64,000 nucleotides of DNA from Streptomyces puniciscabiei (lineage in GTDB: Bacteria > Actinomycetota > Actinomycetes > Streptomycetales > Streptomycetaceae). Within the stretch, counting starts at the first letter, position 1. Every line of letters starts with the position of its first letter. Below the pieces are notes generated by a model. It was not told the DNA's origin. It was given only the letters and a program-made list of their open reading frames with translations, and searched no databases. Position numbers and translations under genes: made by a program. This document shows, piece by piece, positions 8,324 to 16,298 of the stretch. The stretch spans positions 1-64,000 of the forward strand of contig NZ_VFNX01000008.1 of assembly GCF_006715785.1 (NCBI RefSeq), written 5' to 3'.

Positions 8324-10069
8324 ATGAGCGGGACGAGCCGTCGTCGGTTCCTGTCGAGAGCGTCCGCCGCGGCTGCGGGAGCGGCCCTTTGGCCGGTGCT
8401 GACGCCGGGAACCGCCGCAGCGCTGGACCGGGCCGTCGCGGCAACCGCGGCACGTGCGGTACGTACTGCCGGGACCACCTTGGAGCAGGTGGCGACACCG
8501 CTCGATTCAGGTGCGTACAAGCGGCTCACGGCGGGGCCGGGCTGGCCGCTGGTGGTGCGCGCGGAGCTGGCCGGCGCGGACGCCGGCCGGGACGACCGGC
8601 GCACCGGGCTCGCCTCCTTCGTGCAGTTCACCGACCTGCACCTGACGGACACCGAGTCACCGGTGCGGTTCGAGTACCTGGCCCGCCTCAACGACAGCGC
8701 GCACCGGCCGCAGGAGGCGCTGACCGTGCGGGGCGCCTCGTCGCTGGTCGAACGGGTCAACCAGGTGCGCCAGGGCCCGTACACCGGGCTGCCGTTCGGT
8801 TTCGTCATGGCCACGGGTGACAACACCGACAATCACGAACGGATCGAACTCGACTGGTATCTGACCGTCATGAGCGGCGGCCGGATCACTCCGAACAGCG
8901 GTGACCCCCGTCGCTACGAGGGTGTGCAGAACTCCGGCAGCGCGCAGTACTGGAACCCGGAGTCCCCGCTCCAGGACGCCTACAAGGCCAAGGGCCTGCC
9001 CGAGATCCCCGGACTCCTGAGCGGCGCCATCCGCCCCTTCGACGCCCCGGGCCTGAGCGTCCCGTGGTACACCACGGTCGGCAACCACGACGACAGCATC
9101 GAGGGCAGCCTGCCCGACCTGGGGCTGCTGAACGACCTCTACACCGGCTCGCGCAAGCTGGAGGGCTGCGACGACGCCACGGCGGCGCAACTGGCGGACG
9201 CGGTGCTCCACGACCCCGCCCAGGCCGTGCTCCTGCTGAGCAAGCTGCTCGCCAACGGTGGTGCGATCCGTACGGTCACGCCGGACGAGCGACGCCATCC
9301 GTTCACACCGGCCGAGTTCGCCCGGGCGCACCTGAACCCCGCGTACACCGGCGCCGGCCCCGCCGGACACGGTTTCACCGCGGACTCGGCCGACACCGGG
9401 CGGCTCTACTACACCTTCGACCTCGCCGACGGCGTCCTCGGCATCAGTCTCGACACCACCAACCGGGCCGGCTTCGCCGACGGTTCCCTCGGCACCGCAC
9501 AGCTGAACTGGCTGGAGTCGGTCCTCAAGGCGCACAGCGGCCACTGGTACGACACCGACGGCCACGTGGTGCGCGGCGGTTCCGACAGCCGTCTCGCCGT
9601 CGTCTTCAGCCACCACACCAGCGGCACCATGGGCAACCTGCTGCCCGACCCGTACCACCCCTTCGAGGGCCGGCACAGCGGGGCCGAGCTCGTCGCCCTG
9701 CTCCAGCGCTTCCCGAACGTCGTGGCCTGGGTCAACGGCCACACCCACACCAACCGGATCCTCGCGCACGGCCACGCCGTGCCCGAGCGCGCCTTCTGGG
9801 AGATCAACACCGCCTCCCACGTGGACTACCCGCACCATGCCCGGATCATCGAGATCGCCGACAACCAGGACGGCACCCTCTCGGTGTTCACCACGCTCAT
9901 CGAGTCGGCCGCGCCGTACCGGACCGACTTCACCGACACCTCCGACCCCGGCCTGGCCGCGCTGTACCGCGAACTCGCCTACAACGACCCCTACGCCACC
10001 CCCGCCACCCGCATCGGCACGGCCGCCGACCACAACACCGAACTCCTGCTGGCAAAACCGTCGGCCTAG
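8324..10069 (+). CDS. Tat-exported metallophosphoesterase (TIGR03767-like)
   Basis: The 581-residue product starts with a twin-arginine signal (SRRRFLSRASAAAAGAAL, then Ala-rich to about residue 35) and is probably secreted folded. The calcineurin-like metal ligands are in order: FTDLHLTD (D-x-H), ATGDNTDN, VGNHDDS, FSHHTS and NGHTHTN. The length and pattern fit actinobacterial secreted phosphoesterases. The ATG is preceded by AAGGGGGA. It stands alone on the plus strand, divergent from the cluster at 1-7993, with no obvious partner downstream. Substrate is unknown; such enzymes often act in extracellular phosphate scavenging. Confidence 0.85.
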   Translation: MSGTSRRRFLSRASAAAAGAALWPVLTPGTAAALDRAVAATAARAVRTAGTTLEQVATPLDSGAYKRLTAGPGWPLVVRAELAGADAGRDDRRTGLASFVQFTDLHLTDTESPVRFEYLARLNDSAHRPQEALTVRGASSLVERVNQVRQGPYTGLPFGFVMATGDNTDNHERIELDWYLTVMSGGRITPNSGDPRRYEGVQNSGSAQYWNPESPLQDAYKAKGLPEIPGLLSGAIRPFDAPGLSVPWYTTVGNHDDSIEGSLPDLGLLNDLYTGSRKLEGCDDATAAQLADAVLHDPAQAVLLLSKLLANGGAIRTVTPDERRHPFTPAEFARAHLNPAYTGAGPAGHGFTADSADTGRLYYTFDLADGVLGISLDTTNRAGFADGSLGTAQLNWLESVLKAHSGHWYDTDGHVVRGGSDSRLAVVFSHHTSGTMGNLLPDPYHPFEGRHSGAELVALLQRFPNVVAWVNGHTHTNRILAHGHAVPERAFWEINTASHVDYPHHARIIEIADNQDGTLSVFTTLIESAAPYRTDFTDTSDPGLAALYRELAYNDPYATPATRIGTAADHNTELLLAKPSA

Positions 10070-10241
10070 CCCCGTACGGCCAAGTGCGCCGTCGGGCAGC
10101 GGCCTCGTCCGCTCCCCTCCCCCGCCACCACCCCGGCGAGCCCCGCGCAGGGCGTCGAGAACGCGTGCCGGACACGCCGTGGTCGGTGGTGATGGGGGCC
10201 GCGATCGCCCCTGGGCGTCCGGCTCGGTGCACTGGCGGCGG

Positions 10242-10291
10242 CCGTGCAGCACGGCGCCGGACTGCCCCGTGCAGCCCGGCGCCGGACTGCC
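10242..10291. repeat. 25-nt tandem duplication
   Basis: Two adjacent 25-nt units (10242-10266 and 10267-10291), both beginning CCGTGCAGC and ending GGCGCCGGACTGCC, differ at one base. The duplication lies in non-coding debris just upstream of a truncated anti-sigma-type ATPase fragment and may mark a slipped-strand or recombination scar. Confidence 0.85.
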
Positions 10292-10339
10292 GGGCTTGCC
10301 GATCCCGCCGTCGTGTCCGAGGCACGCAAACGGGTGGAG

Positions 10340-10522
10340 CGTTCCCTGATCTGCGAGGTTTCCGACGCCCGCAGCACCGCCCCTCGTCTACGCCGGGCCC
10401 GGCTGAGCGACGAGGGCGGGCGCGGCCTGCTCATGGTCGCCGAACTCACCAGGCGCTGGGGCACCCGCTGCACACCCACGGGCAAGACCAACTGGGCCGA
10501 GCAGTCGATCGGCGAGGGGTAA
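10340..10522 (+). pseudogene. Truncated RsbW/SpoIIE-associated HATPase fragment
   Basis: About 59 codons match the C-terminal end of Streptomyces RsbW-like ATP-binding domains: LICEVSDARSTAPRLRRAR, then DEGGRGLLMVAEL (the G2 ATP-lid glycines), then RWGTR and a final GKTNWAEQ. The N-box half of the domain and any phosphatase or GAF part are missing; the upstream frame is Arg/Ala-rich without homology and includes a 25-nt duplication. Intact relatives have ~140 residues or sit at the end of >600-residue SpoIIE proteins. I read this as a deletion remnant, though a GTG at 10244 would still allow a 92-residue peptide. Confidence 0.7.
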
Positions 10523-10693
10523 ACCGAGCGGTCGGCAACAGGAGGCGGGGCGATCGGGGGTTCCTCTGCCCTGGGCGGTTCTTCCGATTGCGGTCGTGAC
10601 CTCGTCAACCTAGCTTCAACACGTCGGTTTTATTCCGATAAGGCCAACATTATTCCTTATGTGGGCCTTTCCATGGCATCGAACGGAGCTTTC

Positions 10694-11167
10694 ATGTCGG
10701 TGATGACCGGTACCCAGCCCCAGCAGCAGTTCGGCCAGCAGATCGGCGCCCCGCAGGGCCAGCTCGCACAGGTGGTCCAGCAGGCGATCCAGCAGGCCTG
10801 TCAGCAGGCGGGCCAGCAGATCGCGCAGCGCATGCAGCAGACGTTGCAGCAGATCCAGCAGGTCCAGCAACAGCTGCAGCAGCAGGGCATGGCCCACCAG
10901 GCGCACCCCTACCTCGCGCTCGCGCTGCACCACACGCTGCACCAGGGCGTCCGCAGCGCGGTCGAGCAGTCCGTGCAGCAGGCACTGCCGACGGCGATCG
11001 TGACGCTGCTCCAGCAGAGCCAGCAGGGCGCCCAGGGCATGCAGGGCATGCAGGGGCAGCAGTGGGGCGGCGGGTACGGCCCGCAGTCGTTCGGGCAGCA
11101 GTTCCCGCAGTACCAGCAGTCCGGCTTCGGCTTCGGCCAGATGGGCCAGCCCTTCGGCATCGGCTGA
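10694..11167 (+). CDS. Gln-rich low-complexity protein
   Basis: The product has 157 residues, very rich in Gln (runs such as QQAIQQACQQAGQQIAQRMQ), with a less repetitive middle (HPYLALALHHTLHQGVRSAV) and a Gly/Gln/Phe tail (GGGYGPQSFGQQF... GQPFGIG). No signal peptide or enzyme motif is seen. Residues ~20-70 have a heptad-like pattern consistent with an amphipathic coiled coil, so self-association is plausible. Start ATG at 10694 is chosen for GGAG 5 nt upstream; ATGs at 10661 and 10673 are alternatives with poorer ribosome sites. A perfect 16-bp stem-loop follows the stop, then a degenerate subtilase gene. Function unknown. Confidence 0.7.
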   Translation: MSVMTGTQPQQQFGQQIGAPQGQLAQVVQQAIQQACQQAGQQIAQRMQQTLQQIQQVQQQLQQQGMAHQAHPYLALALHHTLHQGVRSAVEQSVQQALPTAIVTLLQQSQQGAQGMQGMQGQQWGGGYGPQSFGQQFPQYQQSGFGFGQMGQPFGIG

Positions 11168-11181
11168 CATACGCGGCGCGC

Positions 11182-11222
11182 GGTGCGGTGTGCCCGGAAC
11201 TGGTCCCCGGGCACACCGCACC
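11182..11222 (+). terminator. Strong stem-loop after the Gln-rich gene
   Basis: A perfect 16-bp inverted repeat (GGTGCGGTGTGCCCGG and its complement) with a 9-nt loop begins 14 nt after the stop of the Gln-rich gene. No T-run follows, as is usual in Streptomyces. It ends 74 nt before the subtilase-like start, so it may terminate, or give differential expression of the two genes. Confidence 0.8.
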
Positions 11223-11296
11223 ACTGTGGAAGCGCGCGCCGCCCGGCACCGGATCAGGAGCAAGAGGACGACACAGCCGTTGTGAAGGTGGACGTA

Positions 11297-13042
11297 ATGG
11301 TCAAGGAAAGGCCCGGAAACAAGCCCCGAAACAACCGCGAGAGCGCATCAGAGGGCTCGGGGGCCGGTGGGCCGCGCCCCGAGGGCAGGGAAGCGGAACC
11401 ACGCGGGACGGGCGCGCCGTCACCGATCACGGTGCAACCGCGCCGGGGCCGGTACCTGGTCACGCCGCTGCCGCAGCACCTGCTCCCGTCGGGGGTCGCC
11501 GCACTGGGCACGGACGCGGTGTGCGACCAGCTGGAGCGCATGCCCGAGGTCACCGTCGTACGCAGGCTGCGGCCTTCGCAGAAGCTGCAGTCCGCCGGGC
11601 TGTACCCCTCGTGCCCGGACGTCGCTGTCGTCGAGGCGGCCGAGGCCCAGATGCCGGCGATGCGGGCGCTGCACGTGCACATCGAACCGGACCTGCCGCT
11701 GACCGGGACCGGACCCGCATCCGTGGGCACAGCGACGCTGCCGCTGCGCGACCCGGGGCTGCTGACCCCGCTGGAGCGACCCGCCGAGATCACGCTGCGC
11801 GTCTGCGGCCCGGACGGCGAACCGCTGGCCGGCGCGGGAGTGTTCCTGATCGGTGCGACCTGGCCGGCCCAGGGCATCACCGGTGCGGACGGGTCAGTCA
11901 CCCTCACACTCACGACGGACACGGCGGAGTCCGTCCAGTCGCTGTACGTGCGGCCCAAGGGCGGCTACACGGACCGCTGGATCCATCGACCCGACCTGTC
12001 GGCAACCCAGGAGAACCTCGTCACCCTCACCCCGCTCGCCACCGTGTACCCGGAACTGGAGCAGCGGCAGCACTACGGCTGGGGCCAGCAGGCCATGCGC
12101 GTGGACCGGCTGCCGCCCACCTTCCGCGCGTTCGGCATCAAGATCGCGGCCATCGGATCCGGCGTCAGCGCCGAACACCCCGACCTGCGGCAACGGGTGC
12201 GCTCCGGGGTCGACATCGTCCGCGGCACGGACGATGGCTGGGCCCACGACACGCTGGGCAGCGGCACCCACGCCGCCGGCATCATCGCCGGAGCCGACAC
12301 CGGCAAGGGCATCATCGGCATCGCCGTCGACGCGGAGATCGAGGTCTGCCAGGTGCTGCCCGACGGCCACTTCAGTGACCTGATCGCCGCCCTGGACCAC
12401 TGCATCGAGACCGAGGCCGACATCGCCCACATCGCCGTGGCGACCCCGTACCCCTCGGCACTGGTCTCCCGCAAACTCGCCGACGCGGCCGCGGCGGGCA
12501 TCGCCTGCGTGGCCCCGGCCGGGGACACCGGCGGGCCGCTCTCCTTCCCTGCCTCGCTGCCCACCGTGTTCGCCGTCGGCGCCCTCGGCGTCTACGGCTC
12601 GTACCCGCCGGACACGTCCCAAGCCACCCACTGCGGAACGCAGTTGACACCGGAAGGGCTCTTCGCCGCACCGTTCAGCTGCCACGGCCCCGGAGTCGAC
12701 GCGGCCGCCCCCGGAGTGGCGGTCCTGTCGTGCGCGCCGGAGGGCGGGTACACCGTCCTCGACGGCACCGGCACGGCCTCTGCCCATGTCGCCGGCCTGG
12801 CCGCGCTCGTCCTCGCTCACCACGAGGACTTCCACGGCCAGTTGCTGCCACGCGGAGCGGGCAGGGTGCAGCACCTCTTCGAGATCATCGCGGCCAGTTG
12901 CCGACAACTGGCCGCCCCGGGGACGCCGGAGGCGGCCCGCGTCGGCCGCGGCTTGCCCGACGCCCTCGTCGCCCTGGGACTCGCCCCCGGAATCCAGCTT
13001 GCCCCGCCCCTGCCGCCGTACGCCGTCGCCATGGCCCGGTAG
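11297..13042 (+). CDS. Subtilase-fold pseudoprotease (S8 family, catalytic triad lost)
   Basis: The 581-residue protein aligns over its last ~330 residues with the peptidase S8 fold, but every catalytic residue is replaced. The Asp strand reads IAAIGSGVSAEHPDL (Gly287 for Asp), the His motif reads GSGTHAAG (Ser322 for His), the Ser motif reads GTGTASAHVAG (Gly492 for Ser), and the oxyanion Asn region reads APAGDTGG (Asp410). Glycines and flanking hydrophobics are kept, so the fold is probably intact. Residues ~1-60 are charged and disordered, ~60-130 form a prodomain-like region, and ~150-230 look like a beta-sandwich (Ig/transthyretin-like). There is no signal peptide, so it is probably cytosolic. 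ATG at 11297 is preceded by AAGGTGG. A binding or scaffold role is inferred. Confidence 0.85.
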   Translation: MVKERPGNKPRNNRESASEGSGAGGPRPEGREAEPRGTGAPSPITVQPRRGRYLVTPLPQHLLPSGVAALGTDAVCDQLERMPEVTVVRRLRPSQKLQSAGLYPSCPDVAVVEAAEAQMPAMRALHVHIEPDLPLTGTGPASVGTATLPLRDPGLLTPLERPAEITLRVCGPDGEPLAGAGVFLIGATWPAQGITGADGSVTLTLTTDTAESVQSLYVRPKGGYTDRWIHRPDLSATQENLVTLTPLATVYPELEQRQHYGWGQQAMRVDRLPPTFRAFGIKIAAIGSGVSAEHPDLRQRVRSGVDIVRGTDDGWAHDTLGSGTHAAGIIAGADTGKGIIGIAVDAEIEVCQVLPDGHFSDLIAALDHCIETEADIAHIAVATPYPSALVSRKLADAAAAGIACVAPAGDTGGPLSFPASLPTVFAVGALGVYGSYPPDTSQATHCGTQLTPEGLFAAPFSCHGPGVDAAAPGVAVLSCAPEGGYTVLDGTGTASAHVAGLAALVLAHHEDFHGQLLPRGAGRVQHLFEIIAASCRQLAAPGTPEAARVGRGLPDALVALGLAPGIQLAPPLPPYAVAMAR

Positions 13043-13066
13043 GTCCCTCCCCCGGCCGGCCCCCGC

Positions 13067-13098
13067 ATCGGCACCCGCCCTCGCGGACGGGTGCCGAT
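13067..13098 (+). terminator. Terminator after subtilase-like gene
   Basis: ATCGGCACCCG and its exact complement form an 11-bp stem with a 10-nt loop, starting 24 nt after the stop codon. On the minus strand it would also lie downstream of the small Cys protein at 13188-13382, so it may serve both convergent units. Confidence 0.8.
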
Positions 13099-13187
13099 CG
13101 GCTTTCCGTCGGCGTCCATTGCGGTGGGGTGCCGGCACCGTCGACGGGGAGACGGTGTACGGCGTCCGGGGCGAGCCACACCGCCTG

Positions 13188-13382
13188 TCAGAGCGACCGG
13201 AGCGAGCAGTCGTCGATCCGGCCGGCCACGGGCAGGCCGCAGGCCGCGCAGACCAGGTTGGGTCCATCGGCCCCGTCGAGGCCCCAGCAGGCACCGCCGC
13301 GTCTCTCCGGGATCAGCGGGGTGCCGCGGGAGTCGCACTTCTGATGGGCGTGGGCCGGCAGCGCGACCCGGACAGCGGTCAC
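13188..13382 (-). CDS. Small Cys-containing protein, probably shortened by an in-frame stop
   Basis: The product has 64 residues with five Cys (HQKC, GGACW, LVCAAC, DDC), suggesting a small zinc-binding fold, and the motif GTPLIPERRGGACWGLDG. The GTG start overlaps the stop of the TetR gene (GTGA), so it is translationally coupled. The frame stops at TGA (13188-13190) after IDDCSLRSL, yet continues in the same frame as QAVWLAPDAVHRLP, which looks like protein. From memory, Streptomyces relatives read ...DDCSLWQAVWL, so a TGG-to-TGA change plus a 9-bp insertion is likely. Function unknown. Confidence 0.65.
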   Translation of the reverse strand: MTAVRVALPAHAHQKCDSRGTPLIPERRGGACWGLDGADGPNLVCAACGLPVAGRIDDCSLRSL

Positions 13383-13990
13383 TCCGTCGGCAGCGAGGCC
13401 GGCAGGCCCAGCGCGGTGGACACCTGGCGCCAGATGGCGGTGAGGGCCGTGTCCAGGGTGACCGTGGGGTCGCACAGCATCAGGCGGATGCCGTAGCCGT
13501 CGCTGAGTGACAGGACCAGCGTGCTCAGTTCGTCCACGTCGGTGGGCGTGAACTCGCCGGAGGCGATGCCGCGCCGTACCGCTCCGGCCACCCAGGCGTG
13601 CAGCTGCGCGTACAGGTCCACGGCGAAGGCGCGGGTGGTCTCGTCGCGCAGGGCCCGGGCCCACAGTTCCTGCCACAGCCGCCAGTCCTGCCGCAGTTCG
13701 GGGTCGGTCGGCAGCAGGCTGCGCAGGATCCGGGCCAGGACGACCGCGGCCGGCGCCGTTTCCGCGTCGCGTTCGACGTCGACGGCGGTGTGGGCGAAGG
13801 AGTGGGTCATCGCCTCGGTGAACAGCTTCTCGCGCGTGTCGAAGTGGTAGTGCAGCAGCGCGGTCGACACGCCGGCGCGCTCCGCGACCATGCGCATGCG
13901 GATCTTCTCGAAGCCGATCTCGGCGATGACCTCGCACGCCGCGGTCAGGATGCGCTCGCGCGTGTCTGCCGTGCGCACCTTGGTCGACAC
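13379..13990 (-). CDS. TetR-family transcriptional regulator
   Basis: The 203-residue product has a standard TetR N-terminus: TRERILTAACEVIAEIGFEKI followed by the helix-turn-helix VAERAGVSTALLHYHFDTREKLF. The rest is a helical ligand-binding domain. The start is GTG (VSTKVRTAD) with GGGGAG upstream. It is near the end of the leftward catabolic operon starting at 21498, just after the hydroxyacyl-CoA dehydrogenase gene. It is the natural candidate to bind the twin palindromes at 21724-21800, giving feedback control of both divergent operons by a CoA ester or amine. The regulator-operator pairing is inference. Confidence 0.9.
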   Translation of the reverse strand: MSTKVRTADTRERILTAACEVIAEIGFEKIRMRMVAERAGVSTALLHYHFDTREKLFTEAMTHSFAHTAVDVERDAETAPAAVVLARILRSLLPTDPELRQDWRLWQELWARALRDETTRAFAVDLYAQLHAWVAGAVRRGIASGEFTPTDVDELSTLVLSLSDGYGIRLMLCDPTVTLDTALTAIWRQVSTALGLPASLPTE

Positions 13991-14037
13991 CCTGCCGCTC
14001 CCCTCGTCCGGTGGTCGTAGGCCGTGGCCATTTTCCC

Positions 14038-14940
14038 TCACCGCGGTCCCTCCGGTGTCATCGCCTCGCGAAGCGGGTGTTCGTCGTACGTGTGGAAGCC
14101 CCGTCCGGACTTCCGGCCCAGCCGTCCGGCCTCCACCATCCGGGACAGCAGTGGGGGCGGTGAGTACTGCGGCTCGCGGAACTCGGCGTACAGCGACTCG
14201 GCGATGGCCCGCGTGGTGTCCAGGCCGATGAGGTCCGTGAGGGCCAGTGGACCCAGGGGGTGCGCGCAGCCGAGGACCATGCCGCGGTCGATGTCCTCGA
14301 CGCTCGCGCTGCCGGACTCCACCATGCGGATGGCGGCCAGCAGGTAGGGGACGAGCAGCGCGTTGACGACGAAGCCGGCCCGGTCCCGGGTGCGTACGGC
14401 CTCCTTGCCGAGCATGTCCGTCACGAAGGTTTCGGCGCGGGTCACCGTGTCGGCCGAGGTGAGCAGGGACGGTACGAGTTCCACCAGCCGCAGGACCGGT
14501 ACGGGGTTGAAGAAGTGCACGCCGACGACGTGTTCCGGGCGGCCGGTCGCTGCGGCGAGCCGGATGACCGGGATGGCGGAGGTGTTCGTCGCGAGGATGG
14601 TGTCGTCGCCGGTGACCACGGTGTCGAGGCGGGTGAAGACGTCGGTCTTGAGGCGTTCGTCCTCGGCCACGGCCTCGATCACCAGGTCCCGGTCGTGCAG
14701 GGCCTCGATCTGCTCCACCACGGTGATCAAGTCGGCGGCGGCCTCGCGCCGTTCGGTGGTGAGGCTGCCGTGCGCGGTGGCCCGGTCGAGCGAGCGGGTG
14801 ATGCGCAGGCGGCCCACGCGGGCCGCCTGCGCGTCGCGTTCCACCACGGTGACCGGCAGGCCGGCCCGCGCGCAGACCTCGGCGATACCCGCGCCCATCA
14901 GTCCGCAGCCGACGACTCCGACGCGTTCGATGCCGGTCAT
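14038..14940 (-). CDS. 3-hydroxyacyl-CoA dehydrogenase family (3-hydroxybutyryl-CoA or carnitine dehydrogenase type)
   Basis: The 300-residue product has the NAD-binding start RVGVVGCGLMGAGIAEVCA (GxGxxG), the catalytic region GVHFFNPVPVLRLVELV with the active-site His, and the C-terminal helical domain with NALLVPYLLAAIRM and LTDLIGLDTT. It oxidises a 3-hydroxyacyl group, normally (S)-3-hydroxybutyryl-CoA. L-carnitine dehydrogenase belongs to the same fold family and would suit the amine-catabolic context, but the sequence does not decide this. ATG is preceded by AGGGAG. It lies 35 nt after the acyl-CoA dehydrogenase gene and 47 nt before the TetR gene. Confidence 0.85.
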   Translation of the reverse strand: MTGIERVGVVGCGLMGAGIAEVCARAGLPVTVVERDAQAARVGRLRITRSLDRATAHGSLTTERREAAADLITVVEQIEALHDRDLVIEAVAEDERLKTDVFTRLDTVVTGDDTILATNTSAIPVIRLAAATGRPEHVVGVHFFNPVPVLRLVELVPSLLTSADTVTRAETFVTDMLGKEAVRTRDRAGFVVNALLVPYLLAAIRMVESGSASVEDIDRGMVLGCAHPLGPLALTDLIGLDTTRAIAESLYAEFREPQYSPPPLLSRMVEAGRLGRKSGRGFHTYDEHPLREAMTPEGPR

Positions 14941-14975
14941 ACATGGCTCCCTTCGGTCCGTGTCGGCCGTTGCTG

Positions 14976-16145
14976 TCAGGCGGTGGGCAGGTCCAGGACC
15001 CCCGAGCCCCGCTTGATCAGCTCCCCGGCGATGATCAGCCGCTGGATCTCGGAGGTGCCCTCCCAGATCCGGTCGACGCGCAGCTCCCGGTAGAGCCGTT
15101 CGACGGCGTACGTACGGTCGTAGCCCCGGCCACCGTGGATCTGCAGGCACCGGTCGATCACCCGTCCTGAGGCCTCGCTCGCCGCGAGCTTGGCGATGGC
15201 CGCCTTGGCGTGCAGCGTCTTGCGGTCGGTGTCGGGCTGGTCGGCCTCCCAGGCCACCTGGTGGGTGTAGGCACGGTTGACCGCGATGTCCACCGCGCAG
15301 TCCGCGAGCATGCCCTGGATCAGCTGGTACGAGGCGATCGGCGCCCCGAACTGCTCGCGCTCCACCGCCCAGTCACGGGCCAGTTCCAGGGCGCGCTCGG
15401 CCGCGCCGGTGGTGCGCGCCGCGATCATCAGGCGTTCCTCGGTGAACCACGAGCGCGTGATGTCGTATCCCTCGCCGACGCCGCCGAGCACGGCGTCCTC
15501 GCCGACCTGGACGTCGGTGAAGGTGAACTCGGGGTGCTCGTAGACGAAGGTGTGCATGAAGCGGGGCACGCGGGTCATCTCGATGCCGGGGGTGTCCTTG
15601 TCGACGAGGAACAGTGTCGGCGCGCGCTCCGGCCCCGCCGCGGCGAGCACGATCATGAAGTCGGCGTGATCGCCCACCGTCACGAACCACTTCTCGCCGT
15701 TGAGCACCCAGCCCTGGTCGTTCCTCGTCGCCGTGGTGGCGAGGTTCTGCGGGTCGGAGCCGGCGCCGGGTTCGGTGACGGCGTAGCAGTCGCGCCGCTC
15801 GCCCCTGATCACCGGGACGAGGAAGCGTTCGCGCTGCTCCGGAGTGCAGTGACGCAGGGCGTTCGCGGGCCGCCACACCATGTCCCACAGGGCGCCGGTG
15901 AGCCGTCCCAACTCCTCCTGGACGGTGGCCTGCTCGGCGATGGTGAGTCCGGCGCCGCCCCATTCGGCCGGCATGTTGACGGCCTGGAGTCCGGCGTCGA
16001 GGACCGCGTCGCGGATCTTGGCGTGGACGTCGGCGGGCAGGCCGTTGTTCTCCTCGCACTGGATCTCGTAGGCGGCGATGACGTCGGTGAGGGCGCGGGC
16101 CGCGGCCTTGAGCTGTGTCTGGCGCGGGGTGAGACGGAAGTCCAT
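14976..16145 (-). CDS. Acyl-CoA dehydrogenase (copy 2)
   Basis: The 389-residue FAD flavoprotein introduces a trans-2,3 double bond into an acyl-CoA. Signatures are AVTEPGAGSDPQ, WVLNGEKWFVTVGDHADF, the C-terminal RGYDRTYAVERLYRELRVDRIWEGTSEIQR with the catalytic Glu in WEG, and QLIQGMLADCAVD. It is a close paralogue of the next gene upstream (16286-17458): a 177-bp segment (15202-15378) is base-for-base identical to 16512-16688, while flanking DNA has diverged, which points to recent gene conversion. GAGGA precedes the ATG. A 17-nt tandem array lies in the gap upstream. Confidence 0.9.
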   Translation of the reverse strand: MDFRLTPRQTQLKAAARALTDVIAAYEIQCEENNGLPADVHAKIRDAVLDAGLQAVNMPAEWGGAGLTIAEQATVQEELGRLTGALWDMVWRPANALRHCTPEQRERFLVPVIRGERRDCYAVTEPGAGSDPQNLATTATRNDQGWVLNGEKWFVTVGDHADFMIVLAAAGPERAPTLFLVDKDTPGIEMTRVPRFMHTFVYEHPEFTFTDVQVGEDAVLGGVGEGYDITRSWFTEERLMIAARTTGAAERALELARDWAVEREQFGAPIASYQLIQGMLADCAVDIAVNRAYTHQVAWEADQPDTDRKTLHAKAAIAKLAASEASGRVIDRCLQIHGGRGYDRTYAVERLYRELRVDRIWEGTSEIQRLIIAGELIKRGSGVLDLPTA

Positions 16146-16177
16146 GGAAGTCCTCGCTGTGTGGTGGTGAAGGGGCG

Positions 16178-16298
16178 GGTTTGAGTGCGTGGCGGGGTTT
16201 CAGCGCGCGTCGGGTTTCAGCGCGGGTCGGGGCTTCAGTGCCTGGCCGGTGTCAGTGCGTGGCCGGTATCAGTGCGTGGCCGGTATCAGTGCGTGGGC
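16178..16298. repeat. Seven-unit 17-nt tandem array between two acyl-CoA dehydrogenase genes
   Basis: Imperfect tandem units with consensus GGTNTCAGTGCGTGGCC start at 16178, 16196, 16213, 16231, 16248, 16265 and 16282 (one extra base after the first and third units). The last three are nearly identical. The final unit overlaps the stop codon and last codons of the upstream acyl-CoA dehydrogenase gene. The array lies inside a single operon, so it would appear in the mRNA spacer. Unit number could vary between strains. Confidence 0.85.

Noticed and set aside
8038..8832. A 264-codon minus-strand frame over the start of the metallophosphoesterase gene
   Set aside because: Opposite to the Tat signal and the metal motifs of the real gene; no ribosome site or family match.
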